Origin: Bacteroidales bacterium
GTDB taxonomy: Bacteria > Bacteroidota > Bacteroidia > Bacteroidales > VadinHA17
Assembly: GCA_016715075.1 (NCBI GenBank)
Contig: JADKBK010000001.1
Span: 186,001 to 250,000, forward strand
DNA length: 64,000 nucleotides
Direction: 5' to 3'
Below, piece by piece: positions 7,901 through 16,832 of this stretch. Made by a program: the position numbers and the translations under genes. The notes under the pieces are model-generated. The model had not been told where the DNA came from and did no database searches. It saw only the letters and a program-made list of their open reading frames with translations. Within the stretch, counting starts at the first letter, position 1. Each line of letters opens with the position of its first letter.

Positions 7901-8788
7901 ATGAGTCAGTTAATCAGTTATGTCATGGCACAAAAAGATGAAAAGAAAAAAAGCAGGATAAAGAGTATAGAGAAACCTGACCTGTATCATGATATCAAGC
8001 AGGAAAAGAAGAAAAAATTTAAACAGGGAGAGTATGAAGATCTGCTTTTGAAGCACGAGATAGAACTCGTCAAGCTTCAGGAATGGGTGAAAGCCAACAA
8101 GCTGAAGGTGGTTGTTGTTTTTGAAGGCAGGGATGCTGCCGGTAAGGGTGGTGTGATTAAGACGATAGCCGGATGCATGAATCCAAGGATATGCAGGATT
8201 GTAGCGCTTGGTGTCCCTACTGAAAAGGAAAAGAGTCAGTGGTACTTCCAGAGATATGTATCTCAGCTTCCTTCGGGAGGCGAGATAGTTCTGCTTGACA
8301 GGAGCTGGTATAACAGGGCAGGTGTCGAAAAAGTTATGGGATACTGTACTGATGATGAGTATGAGGAATGTCTCAGGTCTTGCCCTGAATTTGAAAGAAT
8401 GCTTATAAGGTCAGGTATTATACTAATTAAATACTGGTTCTCGGTGAGTGACAGGGAACAGGAAAACAGATTCCAGGACAGGATAAAGGATCCGACAAAA
8501 CGGTGGAAAATAAGTCCGATAGATGTGGAATCACGTAACAAATGGGTAGAATATTCCATGGCAAAAGATAAGATGTTCTCCTTCACTGATACAAAGCAAT
8601 CTCCATGGTATGTCGTGCGTGCCGATGATAAACGACGGGCCAGACTCAATTGTATAGATCATCTTCTCACACTTATTCCATATGAGGATCTCACTCCTAA
8701 ACCTTTCAAGCTTCCTCCTCTGAAACATGATGTGGCATACGTAAGACCGCCGGTGACTGACCAGACCTTCGTACCGGAGAAGTACTAG
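7901..8788 (+). CDS. ppk2: Polyphosphate kinase 2 (PPK2)
   Basis: PPK2 transfers phosphate between polyphosphate and nucleotides. It usually works in the direction that makes NTP or NDP from polyphosphate. The 295-residue protein has the Walker A motif GRDAAGKGG near residue 77 and the Walker B/lid region LLDRSWYNRAGVE near residue 130. Length and the single PPK2 domain fit the class I group, which phosphorylates nucleoside diphosphates; this sub-class is inferred from length. The N-terminal 40 residues are lysine-rich. A second in-frame ATG (MAQKDEK) lies 8 codons on and is equally possible as start. No ppk1 or exopolyphosphatase gene is nearby. Confidence 0.9.
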   Translation: MSQLISYVMAQKDEKKKSRIKSIEKPDLYHDIKQEKKKKFKQGEYEDLLLKHEIELVKLQEWVKANKLKVVVVFEGRDAAGKGGVIKTIAGCMNPRICRIVALGVPTEKEKSQWYFQRYVSQLPSGGEIVLLDRSWYNRAGVEKVMGYCTDDEYEECLRSCPEFERMLIRSGIILIKYWFSVSDREQENRFQDRIKDPTKRWKISPIDVESRNKWVEYSMAKDKMFSFTDTKQSPWYVVRADDKRRARLNCIDHLLTLIPYEDLTPKPFKLPPLKHDVAYVRPPVTDQTFVPEKY

Positions 8789-8924
8789 GGCTCCCAGGCT
8801 AAGGCTCAGAGCTCAGAGCAGGAAATGAACTGATGACAGGTTTTCAACTGAAGCCTGCACACGGCACCCTGCATTGTTAAAAGCACCTTGCATCCTGCTT
8901 ATTTCGCATTTTCAGATTCTTTTA

Positions 8925-8932
8925 TACTTTTG
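8925..8932 (+). promoter_or_regulatory. Bacteroidota -7 box (TACTTTTG) before hisS
   Basis: An exact TAnnTTTG match would give a leader of about 110 nt for hisS. Two more exact copies of the same octamer lie in the repeat at 8987-9040. Confidence 0.4.
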
Positions 8933-8986
8933 TTCCCGCTTTGCAGGATTTCGTCACTACGTTCCTTAATTTTTCCTATTACTCTT

Positions 8987-9040
8987 TCTTTTACTTTTAT
9001 CTTTTTACTTTTGTCTTTTTACTTTTGTCTTTTATCTTTA
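8987..9040. repeat. 14-bp T/C-rich direct repeats in the hisS leader
   Basis: The unit CTTTTTACTTTTGT is repeated about three to four times with a 14-nt period. Each of two units contains an exact -7 box TACTTTTG (9006-9013 and 9020-9027) and another has TACTTTTA (8992-8999). The array ends 12 nt before the hisS ATG. Confidence 0.6.
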
Positions 9041-9051
9041 ATTCTCAGATT

Positions 9052-10431
9052 ATGTCTTTAAAACCTTCCATTCCCAAAGGAACACGGGATTTTTCAACCA
9101 GTGACATGCTGAAGCGAGAATATATTTTTGAGACCATCAAGCAGGTATTCAGGCTTTATGGATATCAGCCTATTGAGACTCCTGCTATGGAAAATCTCAC
9201 AACTCTTCTGGGCAAGTATGGGGATGAGGGAGATACACTTCTTTTCAGGCTTCTCAATTCCGGTGATGTCCTTTCTGCAGTTGCTGATGAAGAGCTGGCC
9301 TGGAGAGATGCAGGAAAGCTCTCTTCAAAAATATGCGAAAAGGGTTTAAGATACGATCTGACTGTTCCATTCGCAAGGTATGTTGTTCAGCATCGCGATG
9401 AACTGGTATTTCCTTTCAAAAGATACCAGATACAGCCGGTATGGCGTGCCGACAGGCCCCAGAAAGGCCGTTACCGCGAATTCTTCCAGTGCGATGTTGA
9501 TGTGATAGGCAGTGACTCACTGTTAAACGAATATGAGCTTATAAAGATCGTTGATGATATTTTTAGCAGACTTAAAATAGCTGTAGTCATTAAAATTAAT
9601 AATCGTAAAATCCTGTCGGGAATAGCAGAATACATCGGAGAGAAGGAGAGAATAACAGATATTACTGTTGCAATCGACAAGCTTGAAAAGATTGGAATAG
9701 AAGCTGTCAATATAGAACTGGGCAGTAAAGGATTATCATCTGAGGCGATATCAGCTCTTCAGCCGGTGCTGCAGCTTGAAGGCAGCACCGCGACCAAGCT
9801 GGATAAGCTTGGTAATCTTCTTGCCGGTTCTGCCATGGGCATGAATGGGATATCTGAATTGAAGAGTCTTTTCGGTTACATTGGCAGTGGCACTTTAAAA
9901 TGTGATGTCGAGCTTGATCTGACACTGGCAAGAGGATTGAACTATTATACAGGCGCAATCATCGAAGTTAAGTCTAAAGATGTAAGTATCGGGAGCATTT
10001 GCGGAGGTGGTCGTTACGACAACCTTACCGGTGTATTTGGGATGGAAGGAGTATCCGGAGTAGGGATCTCGTTCGGAGCCGACAGGATATATGATGTTCT
10101 TAACCAGATGGATCTGTTTAAGGAGATCACTGTTTCATCAACTGAAGTGCTGGTGCTGAATTTCGGTGAAAATGAAGCTGATTATGCTCTTGGTATAATT
10201 GATCAGTTGCGCACTCTCGGCATCAGAACCGAATTTTTTCCCGATACAGTTAAGCTCAAAAAGCAGATGTCGTATGCTGATTCAAAAAAGATCCCCTTTA
10301 TCATTTTAGCAGGTGAGGATGAGATAAAGGGCAATTCTTTAAATATAAAAAATATGTCGACCGGGGCACAGGAAAATCTACTTCTGAAGGACCTTGAGGC
10401 CTTTGTTAAGAAGAATATCAGGCCGGTTTAA
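9052..10431 (+). CDS. hisS: Histidyl-tRNA synthetase
   Basis: This class II synthetase charges tRNA-His in the cytoplasm. The 459-residue protein starts SLKPSIPKGTRDF, as the family does. It has motif 2 (QPVWRADRPQKGRYREFFQ), the histidine-binding loop LARGLNYYTG near residue 290 and motif 3 (GVGISFGADRIYDVL), followed by an anticodon-binding domain with VLVLNFGENE. The ATG at 9052 is the start: the frame is open another 111 bases upstream, but that part translates T/C-rich repeats. hutH follows 32 bases later on the same strand, so they may share a transcript. Confidence 0.96.
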   Translation: MSLKPSIPKGTRDFSTSDMLKREYIFETIKQVFRLYGYQPIETPAMENLTTLLGKYGDEGDTLLFRLLNSGDVLSAVADEELAWRDAGKLSSKICEKGLRYDLTVPFARYVVQHRDELVFPFKRYQIQPVWRADRPQKGRYREFFQCDVDVIGSDSLLNEYELIKIVDDIFSRLKIAVVIKINNRKILSGIAEYIGEKERITDITVAIDKLEKIGIEAVNIELGSKGLSSEAISALQPVLQLEGSTATKLDKLGNLLAGSAMGMNGISELKSLFGYIGSGTLKCDVELDLTLARGLNYYTGAIIEVKSKDVSIGSICGGGRYDNLTGVFGMEGVSGVGISFGADRIYDVLNQMDLFKEITVSSTEVLVLNFGENEADYALGIIDQLRTLGIRTEFFPDTVKLKKQMSYADSKKIPFIILAGEDEIKGNSLNIKNMSTGAQENLLLKDLEAFVKKNIRPV

Positions 10432-10463
10432 TAATCCGGTTCAACCCAAACTAATAAAAATAG

Positions 10464-11951
10464 ATGATGACTCATAAGATATCTCCCATGGATCTGAACC
10501 TTGAGCAGATAGGGGAAATTTTTAAAAATAACATAAAAATTTCATTGTCAGATGAATCAGTGAGCCTGATAAGGCAGTGCCGGGATTATCTTGATCATAA
10601 GCTCAGGACTGACTCTTCCCCGATATATGGTATTACAACAGGATTTGGATCATTACATAAGAAAACAATAAGCAGCGATCAGCTGAATAAGCTCCAGGAG
10701 AATCTGGTGAAGTCGCATGCCTGCGGAACTGGCGACATTGTGCGGGAGGATATTGTAAAGCTTATGCTTCTCCTGAAAATTCATGGATTAAGTTATGGTA
10801 AGTCAGGTGTTCAGGTTGAGACTGTTAACAGGCTGATAGATTTTTTTAATGAAGGTATTATACCAGTTGTATATGAGCAGGGATCACTGGGGGCTTCAGG
10901 TGATCTGGCACCGCTAGCTCACCTGGTACTTCCGCTTCTGGGCATGGGAGAAGTAAGATATAAAGGTGAAAGAAGCGCGGCAGGTCAGATCCTTAAAAAG
11001 GCCGGACTCGCGCCTGTTGAATTAAAATCAAAGGAGGGTCTTGCATTGTTGAATGGCACTCAGTTCATGAGCGCCTACGGCGTGTATGTGATGTGGATGG
11101 CCGAACGGCTTTCAAATGTTGCTGATGTGGCTTCAGCAATATCCCTTGAAGCTTATGACGGACGGCCTGATCCGTTTTTTGAATGTGTCCAGGCAATCAG
11201 GCCGCACAGAGGTCAGAAAACCACAGCTGACAGATTCCGGAAGATCCTTGAAGGGAGCCAGCTTTTTTCGAGGTATAAAGCTCATGTGCAGGATCCTTAT
11301 TCTTTCAGATGCATACCCCAGGTACATGGTGCAAGCAAGGATGCGATCAGCTATGCCAAAACTGTTATCCTCACAGAGATTAACTCAGTAACCGATAATC
11401 CTACCATATTCCCGGAACTCGACCTTATAATATCGGGAGGAAATTTCCATGGTCAGCCCCTGGCTCTTATTTTTGATCATCTTGCAATTGCCCTGGCTGA
11501 ACTGGGCAGCATTTCTGAGCGCAGGGTTTACAGGCTGATTGCCGGTCAGCGAGACCTTCCTGAATTTCTGGTAGCTAATCCGGGTCTTAACAGCGGATTT
11601 ATGATCCCTCAATATACTGCAGCATCAATTGTAAGCCAGAATAAACAGCTATGCACCCCTTCTTCGGTTGATTCCATTCCTTCATCAAACGAACAGGAAG
11701 ATCATGTGAGCATGGGAGCTAATGGCGCCACCAGGCTTCTTCGTGTTGCAGAAAACCTCGAAAAGATACTGGCAATTGAATTATTTACTGCAGTACAGGC
11801 TCTGGAGTTCAGGAGACCACTCAGATCATCTGACTACATCGAAAATGTGGTTGAATCATACCGCAAATCGGTTCAGTTCATTACTGATGATAAGGTAATG
11901 TATGAAGATATTGCGAGATCAGTTGAGTTTATCAGGAGTTTTGATTTCTAG
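10464..11951 (+). CDS. hutH: Histidine ammonia-lyase
   Basis: The enzyme removes ammonia from histidine to give urocanate, the first step of histidine breakdown. The 495-residue protein has the Ala-Ser-Gly triad that cyclises into the MIO cofactor (GSLGASGDLAPLAHL, near residue 145) and the NLVKSHACG block. The Ser-His there favours histidine over phenylalanine or tyrosine. Other family motifs such as GNFHGQPLAL and SSNEQEDHVSMGANGA are present. The other hut genes (urocanase, imidazolonepropionase) are not in the window, so it is either a scattered pathway or a lyase with another role. Linkage to hisS, the opposing user of histidine, is notable. The length is normal. Confidence 0.92.
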   Translation: MMTHKISPMDLNLEQIGEIFKNNIKISLSDESVSLIRQCRDYLDHKLRTDSSPIYGITTGFGSLHKKTISSDQLNKLQENLVKSHACGTGDIVREDIVKLMLLLKIHGLSYGKSGVQVETVNRLIDFFNEGIIPVVYEQGSLGASGDLAPLAHLVLPLLGMGEVRYKGERSAAGQILKKAGLAPVELKSKEGLALLNGTQFMSAYGVYVMWMAERLSNVADVASAISLEAYDGRPDPFFECVQAIRPHRGQKTTADRFRKILEGSQLFSRYKAHVQDPYSFRCIPQVHGASKDAISYAKTVILTEINSVTDNPTIFPELDLIISGGNFHGQPLALIFDHLAIALAELGSISERRVYRLIAGQRDLPEFLVANPGLNSGFMIPQYTAASIVSQNKQLCTPSSVDSIPSSNEQEDHVSMGANGATRLLRVAENLEKILAIELFTAVQALEFRRPLRSSDYIENVVESYRKSVQFITDDKVMYEDIARSVEFIRSFDF

Positions 11952-11992
11952 TTTTCTTTCAGCCATTTCAAGATGGATTATTGTTAGTTGGC

Positions 11993-12017
11993 AACTGCCA
12001 ACTGCCAACTGCCAACT
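11993..12017. repeat. 7-bp tandem repeat (AACTGCC)n
   Basis: Three full copies and a partial fourth copy of AACTGCC lie between the convergent ends of hutH and the Spy-like gene. Such short tandem units are common in intergenic DNA of this phylum; no function is evident. Confidence 0.6.
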
Positions 12018-12053
12018 TAAGGTTCATAAGATATTTATTGAACCTGACAGGAG

Positions 12054-12521
12054 TTAAAAATCGGGATCAGTGTTCCCTCCGCGTTGTTTTCTGTTCTCCT
12101 GCAATTCCTTTAAAAGCTGTATCTTATATTGATTTTCAGCCTGGTAGTATTTTATTACTTTGGCAGGGGGAAGCAGTTCTTTTATTTTCCTGTGAAATGC
12201 AACTGCCAGGGAAGTCTCATCTGAAATGTACTTTATCAGTTTATCGCCCATTTCAGTCAGCTGTCTGTCATCAAGGGAAGCTTCATTCTGATTAAATTCT
12301 CTGCTCAGAAGTAACTTTTCCCTCTGGATCAGATTCTTCTGTTTCTGATAATCGTTATATACAGGCCAGAATTTTTCCGCCTCCTGTGAAGTAAGATTCA
12401 TCTTTTTTGTGAAAAACCCTATCTTGTAAGTACTGAACTTTTCGAGATTGGGATTCTGTGCACCCAGACGCATTAACGGGATTGTCAATGCAATTACTGC
12501 TATCATCAATCCTCTTTTCAT
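12054..12521 (-). CDS. Small periplasmic protein, Spy/CpxP-like, of a sigma-factor module
   Basis: The 155-residue product has a signal peptide (MIAVIALTIPLMRLGAQN) and then an all-helical, charged protein. The motif LTSQEAEKFWPVYNDYQ resembles the LTxxQ-type helices of Spy/CpxP periplasmic proteins, but the match is loose and I would not assign chaperone activity. It is the last gene of a minus-strand set behind an ECF sigma factor and its membrane anti-sigma partner. It may be the envelope-stress output or a signal-sensing component. The ATG at 12521 is used because it begins the signal peptide; the frame is open further upstream into the anti-sigma gene. Confidence 0.7.
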   Translation of the reverse strand: MKRGLMIAVIALTIPLMRLGAQNPNLEKFSTYKIGFFTKKMNLTSQEAEKFWPVYNDYQKQKNLIQREKLLLSREFNQNEASLDDRQLTEMGDKLIKYISDETSLAVAFHRKIKELLPPAKVIKYYQAENQYKIQLLKELQENRKQRGGNTDPDF

Positions 12522-12531
12522 AATCTGACAA

Positions 12532-12954
12532 TTAGAGCTGTTCATATATATCATCAATTTCAATATTTTCCTGTACCAGGTATTCAATTATCTCTGCCTT
12601 ACTCACATCCGGTCCCTGTTGAGGCATTACCAATAATGCTGCATTTTCTTCGAGTGAGTAAATATCAAGATCGTTTAGATATGGATTGAAGTATTCATCC
12701 TGCATAAGTTCGGATTCCTTCAGATTATTCCCGTGAGGTATAATTATTTTAACTGCAGTATAGCTCAGGAAGATTACTGCCGCCACAGAAGCAGCTGCCA
12801 GAAGATATGGTTTCAGTCTTACAAATAATGGTGATCTGAGGTCCGGATTACCTTTCCCTGAAGTGGCAACAATAATTTTATTGTTTACCTCCTCAAAATA
12901 TCCTTCCGGTACTCTGAAAGGATTCTTTTCCGGTATATTATCCGACTTTTTCAT
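12532..12954 (-). CDS. Membrane anti-sigma factor-like protein
   Basis: The 140-residue protein has a short cytoplasmic N-terminus with PFRVPEGYFE, a motif I associate with Bacteroidota anti-sigma-like proteins, then one transmembrane segment (about 49-72, YLLAAASVAAVIFLSYTAV) and an acidic periplasmic tail. It lies 32 bases after the ECF sigma factor gene and 10 bases before the Spy-like gene, the usual order for a sigma/anti-sigma/target set. Binding of the upstream sigma factor is inferred from position. No zinc-binding HxxxCxxC motif of the ZAS class is visible. Confidence 0.75.
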   Translation of the reverse strand: MKKSDNIPEKNPFRVPEGYFEEVNNKIIVATSGKGNPDLRSPLFVRLKPYLLAAASVAAVIFLSYTAVKIIIPHGNNLKESELMQDEYFNPYLNDLDIYSLEENAALLVMPQQGPDVSKAEIIEYLVQENIEIDDIYEQL

Positions 12955-12986
12955 TATTTATTTAGATAGTTTTTAATTGCAAAGGT

Positions 12987-13547
12987 TTAATCACGTGTAA
13001 TTAATATCTCAATTTTCTTAACAGCATGATGATATGATGCCTTAAGCGCTCCAACTGATGTTTTCAGTATTTTACTCATCTCCTCATAAGTCAGGTCGTC
13101 ATAATATTTAAGATTGAATACAATGCGTTGTTTTTCAGGCAGCTGCAGTATGGCATTCTGGAGCCTGATCTGGGCTGCATCACCATCGAACCATGTGCTT
13201 CCTTCAAGGGCACCAGCAAATATACTTTCAATATCATCAATTGATACAGCAGCATTTTTTTTCCTTTTATTTATCAGTGAAAGAGCTTCATTGGTAGCAA
13301 TTGTATAGAGCCACGTATAAATTGAACTTTCATTTCTGAAATCTCCGATACTTTTCCAGGCATTAATAAATGTATTCTGAAGTGCATCATCGGCATCTTC
13401 GTGTAATATTACAAGCCGGCGTATATGCCAGTAAAGCCTGGAACTGTATTTTTCAACAAGGAGGCGGAAACCCTTATCCCTGTCAGCTTTTAATACTTCC
13501 GATATGTTTTCCTCAGGTTTAATAGAAACTATTTATTTGTCGGGCAT
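12987..13547 (-). CDS. ECF RNA polymerase sigma factor, in-frame TAA at codon 5
   Basis: The product is a sigma-70 family ECF factor of about 187 codons. Region 2 is visible as DADDALQNTFINAWKSIGDF and STWLYTIATNEALS-like sequence (here SIYTWLYTIATNEALSLI). Region 4 is visible as LPEKQRIVFNLKYYDDLTYEEM with a C-terminal helix-turn-helix. It should direct RNA polymerase to the promoter of its own module and others. The only plausible ATG in frame is 13547 (MPDK), but the fifth codon is TAA (13533-13535). Translation after it would need a non-standard ATA or ATT start (13532 or 13523). A C-to-T change of CAA, real or an error, is the simplest explanation. The rest of the frame is clean and followed by the anti-sigma gene. 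Confidence 0.78.
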
Positions 13548-13924
13548 TTTCTGTTAGATTCAAAAACCGTTCCATGGTTTAATGGTTGGTGTGAAAATAT
13601 ATTAACGAGGCCTCATCTCGAGCGAAAACCTAGTCCTGAGGATCATTGAAATGTCTTCTGGGAGGACGCAAGATAAAACATTGTGTCCGATCACTGCCTT
13701 CAGACAGGCGGGTTTGCGATCTTTGTGCAATAAGTGCCTTTGGGTAATCCCGATAGCTCCCGAACTTCGGGGGTAGGACCTTGCGGTTAGATTTGCCTTT
13801 CACAGGGGAGGCAAAACCGGAGAGGTTTCTGGGACTTTTTTACAGCTGTGCTTCTGTTATATCATCTTGAATTATCTCCGGAATTGTGATAAATTTGCTG
13901 GCTGTAAACTAATCAGGATACCAA
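13548..13924. other. Intergenic region upstream of ychF
   Basis: No protein gene is visible in these 377 bases. They contain a short hairpin (CCCGAA / TTCGGG, 13759-13771), a CCTCA/TGAGG inverted pair near 13610-13640 and one pair of the heptamer family (GTTTGCG at 13712, CTTTGTG at 13721, 9 nt apart). The ychF promoter lies at the right end. Confidence 0.5.
13867..13897 (+). promoter_or_regulatory. Bacteroidota promoter of ychF
   Basis: A TTG at 13867-13869 lies 20 bases before an exact -7 box TAAATTTG (13890-13897), which fits the TTG / TAnnTTTG arrangement. The ychF ATG is 27 bases downstream. Confidence 0.6.
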
Positions 13925-15022
13925 ATGGCTCTTCAATGCGGAATTATCGGGATAACGAATGTTGGAAAGACAACGATCTTCAACTGTATCTCGAATACAA
14001 AAGGTGAAACTAATGCTTATGCCTTCAGTGCTACAAAATCAAATATCGGAGTTGTGCAGGTGCCTGACCCCAGATTGCAGGAGCTTGAAAAACACCAGGT
14101 TACTGACAGAATAGTTCACACTTCAATTGAAATCGTTGATATTCCCGGTCTGGCAAAAGGATCAAACAAGGGTGAGGGCGTGGGAAACAAGTTCCTGGCC
14201 GATATCAGGAATACCGATGCATTGATACATGTGTTGCGATGTTTTGACAATGATGCGCTGCCGCATATTGAGGGTTCGGTTGATCCGGTACGGGACCTTG
14301 AGACAATTGACCTCGAGTTGCAGGTCAAGGACCTGGAGTCGGTGGAAAAAAAGATCGAACGACTTGAAAGGGCTGCCAGGGCGGGGGATAAGGATGCCAA
14401 AAGGGGAGTCGAAGTACTGCATGTTTACAGGGAGCATTTTGAGAATTTCAATAATGCTAGGTCACTTGAGGTAAAGGATGATGACCGGAAATTTGTAGAT
14501 GATCTGTTCCTTCTCACTATGAAGCCGGTAATTTATGTATGTAATGTAGACGAAAAATCAGCAGTTAGCGGTAATAAATATGTTGAAAAAGTAAGAGAGT
14601 TTCTGAAGGGACAAAGCACTGAGATCCTTGTAATAGCAGGAGATATTGAAGCAGAAATAGCCGACCTTGAAAGCCGTGAGGACAGACTGGCTTTTCTTAA
14701 AGATGCAGGACTGACTGAACCGGGAGTTGATAAACTTGTAAGAGCTGCATATAAGATGCTTAATCTCAGGACATTCTTTGCAGTAGGTCCAATGGAGATC
14801 AGGGCCTGGACAATCAAGGTGGGTATGACTGCCCCACAGGCGTCAGGTGTGATTCACAGCGATCTGGAAAGAGGATTTATACGGGCAGAGGTTATGAAGT
14901 ACAACGATTTTGTCAGGCTTGGTTCAGAACATGCCTGCAAGGAAGCCGGTCGGTTCTTTGTCGAAGGCAAAAACTATATTGTTGAAGACGGCGATATATT
15001 ACATATAAGATTTAACGTATAA
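13925..15022 (+). CDS. ychF: Redox-regulated ATPase YchF (Obg family)
   Basis: YchF (OLA1 in eukaryotes) is a ribosome-associated P-loop NTPase that prefers ATP over GTP. The 365-residue product has G1 as GITNVGKTT, G3 as DIPGLAKG with the following SNKGEGVGNKFLADIR, and the altered G4 (CNVDE) that explains ATP preference. The C-terminal TGS-type domain (MEIRAWTIKVGMTAPQA, GVIHSDLERGFIRAEV) is complete. G1 is slightly unusual: GITNVGKTT where GLPNVGKST is the common form, but the Lys and following Ser/Thr are kept. Length is normal. The next gene starts 7 bases later. Confidence 0.93.
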   Translation: MALQCGIIGITNVGKTTIFNCISNTKGETNAYAFSATKSNIGVVQVPDPRLQELEKHQVTDRIVHTSIEIVDIPGLAKGSNKGEGVGNKFLADIRNTDALIHVLRCFDNDALPHIEGSVDPVRDLETIDLELQVKDLESVEKKIERLERAARAGDKDAKRGVEVLHVYREHFENFNNARSLEVKDDDRKFVDDLFLLTMKPVIYVCNVDEKSAVSGNKYVEKVREFLKGQSTEILVIAGDIEAEIADLESREDRLAFLKDAGLTEPGVDKLVRAAYKMLNLRTFFAVGPMEIRAWTIKVGMTAPQASGVIHSDLERGFIRAEVMKYNDFVRLGSEHACKEAGRFFVEGKNYIVEDGDILHIRFNV

Positions 15023-15029
15023 TCTTCTA

Positions 15030-16724
15030 ATGTTCAGGGTATTCGTAATATTCTTATTATCAGTTTGTTTTTCTCTGTTGTCTTTTTCACGGAATTTAAG
15101 CGACAATGACAGAGTACGTGATCTGGTTAACCGGTATGGTCAGACAGAAATTTATGTTCCATATTCTGACTACAGGACTCTGGATTACCTTTCGGAGAAA
15201 GTCTCGGTTTTAAATGTTACAGATAAGATCATTGAAATCAGCTTGTCCAAATTAACTGTTGAATGGTTCCTCAGTCAGAAATACAGTTATTCAATAAAGG
15301 AGAAACCAGATCTTAAAGGCATTCTTTCTTCCGGTGCTCAGAGCAAAGCTTTTGTCTGGGACAGTTATCCGACCTATACACAGTATGATTCACTGATGCA
15401 GAGCTTTGAGTTAAACTATCCGACGCTCTGCCGGCTTGATACTATCGGAACATCTGTTAACGGCAGGATGGTATTTGCTCTTAAAATATCAGACAATCCG
15501 GGAGCTGATGAAGCTGAACCTTCGGTATTCTACACATCAACAATGCATGGTGATGAGACCGGAGGCTTTATGATGATGCTGAGGCTCGCTGATTTCCTTC
15601 TTAAGAACTACAGTGAAGATGCTCAGGTGAAAGAGCTTACCGATAATCTTCAAATCTGGATCAATCCACTCGCCAATCCTGACGGAACCTATAATTCGGG
15701 AAATTCCATTTCATCACCCGTCAGGTATAATGCACTTGGGAAAGATCTTAACCGCGACTTCCCCGATCCTACACTGATCGATACACAGTATGCTAAGGAA
15801 AACATTGATATGATCAGGTTTATGAGGAAGCACAGATTTGTAATATCTGCCAATTTTCATTCGGGCAATGAAGTTGTCAATTATCCGTGGGACAGGTGGC
15901 TTACAAAATTTCATGCGGATGACACCTGGTTCTATGAGATAAGCCGTGCCTATGCTGACACTGTGCATATCTATTCAGATCCTGACTATATGCGGAGTCT
16001 GAATAATGGCGTCACCAGGGGATCTGTATGGTATGTGATAAAGGGTGGCAGACAGGATTTTATGACTCAGGAACTGCATGGTCGTGAAGTCACGATAGAG
16101 GTGGATGATCAGTATGTTACTCCTGCAGATCAGCTTTCAGCTTTATGGGAAAATAACCGGCATTCACTGCTTGGTTATCTTGAAAATGCACTTTATGGGA
16201 TTCACGGAGTTGTTCTTGATTCCGAATCATATGCCCCGGTGCCGGCAGAAGTCTTCATTAAGGGTCATGATAAAGACAGTTCACAGGTATATGCCGATAC
16301 TCTCACCGGCCATTTTGTACGAATGATATATCCTGGGATCTGGCCGCTTACATTCAGTGCATCCGGTTACAGGGATACTACAATTAATGTCGCAGCAAAT
16401 GACAGACAAAAAACAGATATTACCGTATATATGGTAAAAGGTACAATTCCTCCGGACTCTTTGCTGCCTGAGCCTCCTGCCCTTTATCCTAACCCTGCAT
16501 CATCGGTCATAAATGCTGTTCTGACAGATGACGTAACCGGAAGTGTTAATGTAATGATAATAAATTCTTCCGGTAAGGTCATGTTGGAATATGACACTGA
16601 AGCTTACAGTGATATTCCTCTGATTATTGATATCAGCAGGTTGGCCTCCGGTATATATTCAGCGGTATTTACAAACAGCAGAAAGAAATCATCCTGCAGG
16701 GGCAGGTTCATTGTCATTAAATAA
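15030..16724 (+). CDS. Secreted M14 zinc carboxypeptidase with T9SS sorting domain
   Basis: The 564-residue exported protein should hydrolyse C-terminal residues of peptides at the cell surface or outside the cell. It has a signal peptide (VFVIFLLSVCFSLLSFS). The M14 domain has zinc ligands His and Glu in TSTMHGDETGG (near residue 175) and the third His in ISANFHSGNEVVNYPWD (near 276). The catalytic Glu is likely in HGREVTIEVDDQY. A carboxypeptidase-regulatory-like beta domain follows (GIHGVVLDSESYAPVPAEVF). The C-terminus is a T9SS type A sorting domain: LYPNPASSVINAVL, then GKVMLEYD and LASGIYSAVF. So it is exported by Sec and then by type IX secretion. It lies 7 bases behind ychF, probably by chance of operon structure. 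Confidence 0.9.
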   Translation: MFRVFVIFLLSVCFSLLSFSRNLSDNDRVRDLVNRYGQTEIYVPYSDYRTLDYLSEKVSVLNVTDKIIEISLSKLTVEWFLSQKYSYSIKEKPDLKGILSSGAQSKAFVWDSYPTYTQYDSLMQSFELNYPTLCRLDTIGTSVNGRMVFALKISDNPGADEAEPSVFYTSTMHGDETGGFMMMLRLADFLLKNYSEDAQVKELTDNLQIWINPLANPDGTYNSGNSISSPVRYNALGKDLNRDFPDPTLIDTQYAKENIDMIRFMRKHRFVISANFHSGNEVVNYPWDRWLTKFHADDTWFYEISRAYADTVHIYSDPDYMRSLNNGVTRGSVWYVIKGGRQDFMTQELHGREVTIEVDDQYVTPADQLSALWENNRHSLLGYLENALYGIHGVVLDSESYAPVPAEVFIKGHDKDSSQVYADTLTGHFVRMIYPGIWPLTFSASGYRDTTINVAANDRQKTDITVYMVKGTIPPDSLLPEPPALYPNPASSVINAVLTDDVTGSVNVMIINSSGKVMLEYDTEAYSDIPLIIDISRLASGIYSAVFTNSRKKSSCRGRFIVIK

Positions 16725-16734
16725 TCAACATCAT

Positions 16735-16764
16735 TTGCATCTGTTATTAAAACAAGTATTTTTG
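16735..16764 (+). promoter_or_regulatory. Bacteroidota promoter before the PafA-like gene
   Basis: A TTG near 16735 is followed after about 19 bases by an exact -7 box TATTTTTG (16757-16764). The downstream ATG is at 16833. Confidence 0.5.
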
Positions 16765-16832
16765 CACCTTGCTTCCGTGTGAAGTTAAGCCTGTTATATA
16801 TTTTAATTCATAAGAAATCCTGCATATAAGAT

